Source: Pseudalkalibacillus hwajinpoensis
Lineage (GTDB): Bacteria; Bacillota; Bacilli; Bacillales; Guptibacillaceae
Assembly: GCF_039851965.1 (NCBI RefSeq)
Contig: NZ_CP156674.1
Span: 1,798,001-1,862,000, forward strand
DNA length: 64,000 bases
Direction of reading: 5' to 3'
Every line of letters starts with the position of its first letter. Within the stretch, counting starts at the first letter, position 1. Both the position numbers and the translations under genes were made by a program. Below, piece by piece: positions 58,516 through 64,000 of this stretch. The notes under the pieces are model-generated. The model searched no databases. It worked only from the letters and a program-made list of their open reading frames with translations, and had not been told where the DNA came from.

Positions 58516-60465
58516 TTAATTAATCTGATCTAGTAATCGATAGGCTTCTTCTGTCGTTTTAACACCCAATAGCTTCTGTCTAAATTCATCATCCATCAGC
58601 TGACGCGATAGCATCTGTAGGATTTTAAGATGGGCGTCTCCTTCACTTTCTTTTGGAACAGCAATCATAAAGATTAGCCTAGCTTCCGTTCCATCAAGAC
58701 TGTTCCAGTCGATCCCTTCTCGTTTCACTCCAAACACAACACGAGGTTCACGAACAGCGGAAGATTTTCCGTGTGGTATAGCAATGTTCATTCCAATACC
58801 CGTCGAGCTTTCATTTTCGCGACTGATGATAGCTTCTCTGAATAGTGAGCTTGAATCAAGCACGCCTTCTTTTTCTAGCTTTGCAATCATTTCATCGATA
58901 ACATCATCACGTGTTGAACCCTTCAAGTTAGTATCAATCAATTTCTGATTCGTTATATCTGTGAGTTTGCTAATCTCACCAATAGCAGAAGCAGCTTGAT
59001 TACTTTGAAGAGATTTTTCTTCTATGTTACTATCCACATCAACTTGTACGCCTGTTCCTGCTACTTCCATGACCGCATCTTTTTTCAAAAGATTAACAAG
59101 AATAGCTGTGACGAAAGCACCTGCTATGACAGCAACAAAGAACATTAGGACGTTATCAATGGCTCCTAGTACTGCTACAATCGGTCCACCGTGAGCCACT
59201 CTGTCCCCTACATTTCCCATCATCGCAATGACTGAACCTGTAATGGAACCCGCCATAATACTTGGAATCACTCGAAGTGGATCTTGGGCTGCAAACGGAA
59301 TCGCCCCCTCTGTAATTCCGAAAAGTCCCATAGTAAAGGATGCTTTCCCAGTTTCGCGTTCAGCTTCCTCATATTTACGTTTCTTTAGAAAAGTTGCAAG
59401 CCCCATGCCAATCGGCGGAATACAAATGGCAGCAGCGATCGGTCCCATAATTTCGTAATTTCCTTCTCCGATCATGGCTGCCCCAAACAAGAAAGCCACT
59501 TTATTAACTGGTCCACCCATATCGAAAGAAATCATAGCACCGAGAATCACAGCTAAGAGAATTGAGCTTGTGCCCTGCATGCCTGCGAGCCAATCTGTTA
59601 ATGTTACAAATACCTGTGCAACTGGCGCACCTACGATAAATACAAATACAAGACCAACGATCAATGAAGCGAAGACGGGTATGATAATAATCGGCATAAT
59701 CGGTTGAACTGATTTCGGAACTTTCATCTTCTTAATAGCTAGCGCTACGTATCCTGCAAGAAAACCAGCAATAATACCGCCAATAAATCCAGCTCCCGCT
59801 TCACTTCCATAAAAACTTCCATTCGCTGCGATGTAACCGCCTATAATACCTGGTGCGAGTCCTGGACGGTCAGCAATGCTATACGCAATGAATCCCGAAA
59901 GAATCGGAATCATAAATGTAAATGACGCACCACCAAGCTGTTCAATCGTTTTCCAGAACGAGTCTTCCGGAATAACAAGACCGCTTTCCGTTGGCTTTCC
60001 ACCGATTGTCAATGCAATGGCAATTAATAATCCTCCAACAACGATAAACGGGATCATATAGGACACACCGTTCATTAAATGACGGTAAATGGGGTTTTGC
60101 TTGTCTTTCTTTTCTTTTTTATACTCATCGATTGATTTACCACCACTAGATTGGAAGACTGGAACTTCACCATTCTGATGCTTCTTAATTAATTCTTCAG
60201 GCTTACGGATACCCTCCTGAACTCCCACTACGAGAACTTTCTTTCCGACAAAACGATCTTTTTCTACTGTTTTGTCGGCTGCAATAATGATTCCATCTGC
60301 TTCTTGAATATCTTTTTCAGTAAACTTATTTTCCACACCTATTGAACCCTGTGTTTCTACTTTCATATCAACGCCCATCTTGTCGGCCGCTTTCTGAAGA
60401 TTTTCTGCTGCCATATAGGTGTGCGCTATTCCATTCGGACATGATGTAATCGCTAACAGTTTCAT
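58516..60465 (-). CDS. manP: PTS EIIBCA of the fructose/mannose family (ManP-like)
   Basis: A 649-residue membrane permease with domain order B-C-A. EIIB (1-100) opens KLLAITSCPNGIAHTYMAAENLQ with phospho-Cys C9. EIIC (about 125-480) has around nine helices and includes FDMGGPVNKVAFLFGAAMIGEGNYEIMGP. EIIA (about 505-649) has phospho-His H565 in IAIPHGKSS. The B-C-A order, length and neighbouring ManR-like regulator fit B. subtilis ManP, the mannose permease. Fructose or another hexose cannot be excluded. No manA gene follows. A cre site and an inverted repeat lie upstream. Confidence 0.85.
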   Translation of the reverse strand: MKLLAITSCPNGIAHTYMAAENLQKAADKMGVDMKVETQGSIGVENKFTEKDIQEADGIIIAADKTVEKDRFVGKKVLVVGVQEGIRKPEELIKKHQNGEVPVFQSSGGKSIDEYKKEKKDKQNPIYRHLMNGVSYMIPFIVVGGLLIAIALTIGGKPTESGLVIPEDSFWKTIEQLGGASFTFMIPILSGFIAYSIADRPGLAPGIIGGYIAANGSFYGSEAGAGFIGGIIAGFLAGYVALAIKKMKVPKSVQPIMPIIIIPVFASLIVGLVFVFIVGAPVAQVFVTLTDWLAGMQGTSSILLAVILGAMISFDMGGPVNKVAFLFGAAMIGEGNYEIMGPIAAAICIPPIGMGLATFLKKRKYEEAERETGKASFTMGLFGITEGAIPFAAQDPLRVIPSIMAGSITGSVIAMMGNVGDRVAHGGPIVAVLGAIDNVLMFFVAVIAGAFVTAILVNLLKKDAVMEVAGTGVQVDVDSNIEEKSLQSNQAASAIGEISKLTDITNQKLIDTNLKGSTRDDVIDEMIAKLEKEGVLDSSSLFREAIISRENESSTGIGMNIAIPHGKSSAVREPRVVFGVKREGIDWNSLDGTEARLIFMIAVPKESEGDAHLKILQMLSRQLMDDEFRQKLLGVKTTEEAYRLLDQIN

Positions 60466-60485
60466 ACACGTTCCCTCTCTTCCAT

Positions 60486-60499
60486 CGTAATCGCTTACA
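60486..60499 (-). promoter_or_regulatory. cre site (catabolite repression) of manP-like gene
   Basis: TGTAAGCGATTACG, 13 of 14 positions of the CcpA consensus. It overlaps the region just downstream of a possible -10 (TACTAT at 60508-60503). Confidence 0.75.
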
Positions 60500-60537
60500 C
60501 CAATAGTAACTGACGATGCTTCAGGAAAAAGATAATT

Positions 60538-60562
60538 ATTTTACCGAAGCTTCCGGTAAAAT
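60538..60562 (-). promoter_or_regulatory. inverted repeat, candidate ManR operator
   Basis: ATTTTACCG, 7 bases, CGGTAAAAT, without a T-run. It lies 30-55 bases upstream of the possible manP -10, where an activator would bind. Confidence 0.55.
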
Positions 60563-60567
60563 GAGTT

Positions 60568-62517
60568 TTATTCAACTGTTGAATTTGTGTCTAACAATCG
60601 AATGAAAGACTGTGCACTGGTTTGTTGTATTAGATTCTTTATCAATAAAGGCTGCTCACTAATTGTTGAAATTTCTCTAAACAAGTCACAAGTACTTCCT
60701 TTCTCCTGATTCCCAATTGCGAGAAGAAACACTAGATTCACTTGATCTTCTCCCCATTCAATCGGCTTTTTCAAAACAGCAATTGCAATAGCCGATTTAC
60801 GAATAAGGTTAGGATTACCATGTGGAATAGCCATTCCAGATCCGATTGCTGTTGAAGATGCTCGCTCTCTTATAATTGCATTGTGTGCATATTCCTTTTC
60901 CACAAATCCTGCGTGGTATAAAGCGTTAGAAAGTTCCTCAATGACTTTAAAACGATGGCCTCCATTATCCTTCATAAAAACAAGATCAGACTGTAGATAG
61001 TTGGAAAACACATCATTACGTCGTTCTGCACGTATCGACTCATCCATTTTCAGAATAAACGATTCTAACTTACTTTCCTCCTCCGTATTTAAGAGTGGAG
61101 AAATCACGATGTGAGGAACATCTTGCCTATCCAACTCTAAAGTTGAAATAATTAAGTCAACTTGCTGTAGGTTGAGAAAATCATTTAGAGATGTTCGACC
61201 AATACAATCAAGAATTGTTAATGAAGCGAATTTACGTTCAAGTTTCGTCCGCAGAAGTTGTGACATGCCTACACCAAGATGACAAACAATGACTGCACTT
61301 TTCGTTTTCCCTCGATGGGAATTCAACCGTTCAACAGCTGCTTCAAAATGAAGGGTTAAATAGGCTATTTCATCTTCAGGAATAGATAATTGGTGCTTAC
61401 GGCTCTGTTCTTCTATTATCTGGATTAATAAATCAAATAAATAAGGATACATTCTCTTAATGTCTTGAAGCATTGGATTCGTCACTGAGAGACCATATTG
61501 GATTCGATTTAATGCAGCGTAGAGGTGCACGCGAAGTCCTTCCATGAGAGTATCATCAGCGTCAAAGGAGAGCGACGTCATCTCAGTCATTCTGCTGATT
61601 AATTCTTGCCCCAGTCTCTCTACTTCTGGCTGTCTAAGCATTAATGAATCGGAACCACCATAACTTCGTTTAGCCCCAATTAAATGAAGAGCCAGATAGG
61701 CGATCTCACCCATAGGAAAATGTACAACAAAGATAATTTCAAGCCTTTTTAGAAGAGCTTGTGACCAATTAAATTCCGAATACTTTTTGATTTGTTCCTC
61801 TTCCTCGTCAGTCATTTGAATTGGATGTCGAAGTTTTGTCCTTTTTATTGTGAAGAGCGTATGATACAAGAGATTTGTATGAGAATCATCCGTATAAGTA
61901 ATCGATTGCTGGACTTGAAGATTTCGCAATTCCTTCTCAACTATTTCAATTTCATAAGAAGTAAATTGCTTCTTCAAAAAAGGGCTACTTAATGAATCGT
62001 TTTGTACAAGGGTTCCCAGGTTTACCAGCGCTCTTCGCCGTGACTTCTCACTTCCTTCAATCATCAGCCCAACCTTTTGCCTGGATCGCAACGTTAAATT
62101 CATTTCTTCTAACCAGCGGCCAATTCGTTCCAACTCTTTTCGTAGAGTTGATCGATTTATAAAGTGCCTCATTGCAAGGTGTTGTAATGTGGTTGGTTCT
62201 TTCACCATTAACAACTCATACGTGATTTCAAGTATTCTTTCGCTTTGCGACAATGCTACGTTCTCATCATTAGTAGAAATAAGATTTTGATACAACTTTC
62301 CTCGCTCATATTCTGCTATTTCAAGAAGTATCCCTTGTCCGGGTTTTCGCGTTAAAGAGCCAGTTGTTTCCCTTTCAATATATGGCTGTATCACATCAAG
62401 ATCATTGCGAATTGTTTTATCCGAACAGCTGAGACGATCAGCTAAGTCTTTTACAACCAGAAGTTCGTCTTGATGCTCTAATAGAATTCGAAGTAATTCA
62501 TTCTGTCTATCGTTCAT
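60568..62517 (-). CDS. manR: ManR-like PRD-domain transcriptional activator
   Basis: A 649-residue regulator, almost the same length as B. subtilis ManR. The N-terminal helix-turn-helix is ELLVVKDLADRLSCSDKTIRNDLDVI, with a second HTH region near LQHLAMRHFINRSTLRKELERIG. Two PTS-regulation domains carry conserved histidines (IFVVHFPMGEIAYLALHLIGAKRSY and IPEDEIAYLTLHFEAAVERLNS). An EIIB-like domain has Cys in AVIVCHLGVGMSQLL, and the EIIA-like C-terminus has H566 in MAIPHGNP. PTS-dependent phosphorylation of these sites tunes activity by sugar supply. It lies upstream of manP in the same direction. Confidence 0.88.
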   Translation of the reverse strand: MNDRQNELLRILLEHQDELLVVKDLADRLSCSDKTIRNDLDVIQPYIERETTGSLTRKPGQGILLEIAEYERGKLYQNLISTNDENVALSQSERILEITYELLMVKEPTTLQHLAMRHFINRSTLRKELERIGRWLEEMNLTLRSRQKVGLMIEGSEKSRRRALVNLGTLVQNDSLSSPFLKKQFTSYEIEIVEKELRNLQVQQSITYTDDSHTNLLYHTLFTIKRTKLRHPIQMTDEEEEQIKKYSEFNWSQALLKRLEIIFVVHFPMGEIAYLALHLIGAKRSYGGSDSLMLRQPEVERLGQELISRMTEMTSLSFDADDTLMEGLRVHLYAALNRIQYGLSVTNPMLQDIKRMYPYLFDLLIQIIEEQSRKHQLSIPEDEIAYLTLHFEAAVERLNSHRGKTKSAVIVCHLGVGMSQLLRTKLERKFASLTILDCIGRTSLNDFLNLQQVDLIISTLELDRQDVPHIVISPLLNTEEESKLESFILKMDESIRAERRNDVFSNYLQSDLVFMKDNGGHRFKVIEELSNALYHAGFVEKEYAHNAIIRERASSTAIGSGMAIPHGNPNLIRKSAIAIAVLKKPIEWGEDQVNLVFLLAIGNQEKGSTCDLFREISTISEQPLLIKNLIQQTSAQSFIRLLDTNSTVE

Positions 62518-62596
62518 GTTTTCACCTACTTTAGATGGTCGACGAAATACCTAAATGAAGTATATCAAAATCGAGGTATGATGAAAAAAGACTACA

Positions 62597-62631
62597 ATAA
62601 AGAGCCCTCCATACAAACCGTTGTATGGAGG
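62597..62631 (-). terminator. terminator of the glycoside hydrolase fragment
   Basis: On the minus strand CCTCCATACAA, CGGT, TTGTATGGAGG then GCTCTTTATT. Confidence 0.75.
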
Positions 62632-62650
62632 ACCATGCACTCTTATCCTT

Positions 62651-63535
62651 TTATAAATCTGCCATTGAGTGTACTTGCAACGACTCTGCAAAGCCTTCCG
62701 TAAAGCCTTCATCCAATGTTCGAGCTAGAAAACTGATTCTTTTCTGTTGCCCGGAAACAAAGTAATTATCCGTGAAAATGCCTTCCGAGTTACTTGTAAC
62801 ATATACCTGCTTCGCAAGTACATCAGTTTCCAAAATGTATTCTTTTCCTAAGGGTGTAACAACTTCTTCTATCTTTACATCAGGTTTGGAGAGGGAAAGA
62901 TTTTTTACAGATGTAAAATAATGATATTTCGCATCTGTGATTTCTCCATCTATCTCCAGCTCAGCTTTAAACACCACTTCATTCGGGTTGCGTCCTTCAA
63001 GAATTTCTTCTGTCGCTAATGTGACAAACTTACTCGTTGAATTGGCTTCTAATATAAACTCTTCATTCCATTCTCGGAGCAATTCCCCATCGAAAGCTAA
63101 CAATTTCATGTGAATCGAACCTTGAAGTTTGTTTAGAACATCTGAAATGATATGAAGATCTACTTGCGTATTCTTCGTACCATCGATCGAGAGCATTATA
63201 TCCTGGAAACTTCTCTTCGCATAATAATGGAGAGCTTTCCACCTACCATAGTAGTCCATGCTTGCCCAAGATGCGACAGGCCAGCAGTCATTCATTTGCC
63301 AGTAAAGTGTGCCCATACAGTAAGGTTTCTTTCTTCGATGGGCTTCAATTGCTGTCTTGATTCCTTCTGCTTGAAGAACCTGACTCATATAAAGAAATGA
63401 GGGAAAATCTTTAGGTTCTGGGAGATAAGTCTCCATGTACTCTTTGATTAAATAATTTCCTCGACCATTTTTCTGGTGATGCAGCATAACCTCAGAATCA
63501 AGAGCCATATCTTCGATCCCCCTCCCCACCCTCAA
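62651..63535 (-). pseudogene. beta-mannosidase (GH2), C-terminal fragment
   Basis: The recognisable part starts near IEDMALDSEVMLHHQKNGRGNYLIKEYMETYLPEPKDFPSFLYMSQVLQAEGIKTAIEAHRRKKPYCMGTLYWQMNDCWPVASWASMDYYGRWKALHYYAKR. This is the part of GH2 beta-mannosidases just after the catalytic nucleophile, followed by the C-terminal beta domain. The first several hundred residues, with the sugar-binding and acid/base regions, are absent. Upstream of about 63535 the DNA changes to a sugar-binding-protein gene in another frame. No start codon or ribosome-binding site serves the fragment. The result is a deletion remnant or an assembly join. Confidence 0.75.
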
Positions 63536-64000
63536 TTTCAGGGAACAGGGCGATACCGATATTCTTATCCGGTACAGATTCAAGAAGTGGTCCAAGAGAC
63601 CATGCTCCATCAATCATCATGGCTGCGTCACCCATAGCAAACAAGTCGCGGTGCTGGATGTTATCGATCGAGTTAAAGTCTTCATTAAATGCTTTCATGT
63701 CGGAAAGCTCCTTGATCACATTTACTGCTTTAATAAATTTTTCATTCGTAAACTTCTTATCACCATTAAGTACTGCGGGCAAGAAGTCACTACCTGTCAT
63801 GCGGTCTCCGATTGTGCTGATATAAGAAGATTGCAATACCCACTGCGCTTTATTACCAAGGGCAATCGGGATGGTATCATTTGATTTAAGTGTTTTAACT
63901 AACTTTTTGAACTCATCATACGTTTGTGGAAACTCATCATAACCAGCTTCCTTAAGCATATCTTTGTCATAATAAACAAGGCTTGTTGGTGTGATGTTTG
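63498..64000 (-). pseudogene. ABC-transporter sugar-binding protein fragment (runs off right edge)
   Basis: An extracellular solute-binding protein of family 1. It reads TPTSLVYYDKDMLKEAGYDEFPQTYDEFKKLVKTLKSNDTIPIALGNKAQWVLQ, continues to AMGDAAMMIDGAWSLGPLLESVPDKNIGIALFPEIEGGEGD and then changes abruptly to RRYGS-stop. The hallmark NTPTSLVYYNKDLFKEAG and GxAAMxxxGxW motifs are present. The signal peptide lies beyond the window, and the C-terminal third is replaced by the beta-mannosidase fragment. It probably belonged to an oligosaccharide (mannan) uptake cluster. Confidence 0.75.

Noticed and set aside
1..64000. CRISPR arrays, tRNA/rRNA genes, integrases or phage genes
   Set aside because: No regularly spaced repeats, cloverleaf-like segments, rRNA sequence or recombinase/phage motifs were seen on either strand.

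Overview
The window looks like chromosomal DNA from a Bacillaceae bacterium (Bacillota), probably a marine or halotolerant relative of Bacillus. The evidence is the AGGAGG-type ribosome-binding sites, frequent TTG/GTG starts, T-rich intrinsic terminators, and many genes whose closest recognisable relatives are Bacillus families (LiaIHFSR, YceC-YceH, YfmJ, YhfW, YqjF, YkhA, BdbD, ManP/ManR). The exact genus is inference. I saw no rRNA, tRNA, CRISPR array, intact insertion sequence or prophage.

Layout. 1-9.2 kb: housekeeping and accessory single genes (acylphosphatase, siderophore-type N-hydroxylase, methyltransferase, RarD, YqjF, YfmJ) plus a frameshifted flavodoxin-like gene and a decayed RsbR-type STAS gene. 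9.1-14.4 kb: YitT, then the cell-envelope-stress locus liaI-liaH-liaF-liaS-liaR on the minus strand. 14.4-20.7 kb: HelD-type helicase, a two-repeat cell-wall-anchored surface protein broken by one in-frame TAA, a WD40 protein, a peroxiredoxin-like gene whose catalytic position is an in-frame TGA followed by a SECIS-like hairpin (candidate selenoprotein), and a DedA-type membrane protein. 20.9-25.3 kb: a sigma-54 regulon in which a RocR-type activator precedes yjiH and gabT, with a -24/-12 promoter and three copies of a palindromic activator site. 25.3-38.4 kb: secreted nuclease, ABC-F protein, a deleted GGDEF gene, a Rieske-FAD oxidoreductase, a MarR/MFS pair, an alanine symporter, NADH oxidase behind two Rex boxes, a frameshifted luciferase-like oxidoreductase and an AI-2E-family protein. 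38.6-44.1 kb: an acyl-CoA thioesterase behind a cobalamin riboswitch, a terminator and two TetR-like palindromes; a DoxX/BdbD redox pair; a split ThrE exporter; a TPR protein; and an HTH gene fragment beside a 22-bp palindrome.

44.3-58.3 kb: a second alanine symporter, then csbD with a sigma-B-like promoter built into the preceding terminator. After it comes a complete Ter (tellurium/stress) region on the minus strand. It holds a TerA-like protein, an ATP-grasp enzyme, three TerD paralogues and TerC behind a sigma-W-type promoter, then a HpcH/HpaI lyase, a PRTase, a StiP-like protein, a HAD phosphatase, YceG and TelA. 58.5-64 kb: mannose-type PTS (ManP-like EIIBCA) with its ManR-like PRD regulator and a cre site. 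The window ends in a beta-mannosidase C-terminal fragment joined to a sugar-binding-protein N-terminal fragment.

At least seven genes carry frameshifts, nonsense codons or deletions. Some may be sequencing or assembly errors; others (the GGDEF gene, the STAS gene, the HTH fragment) carry several lesions and look like true decay.
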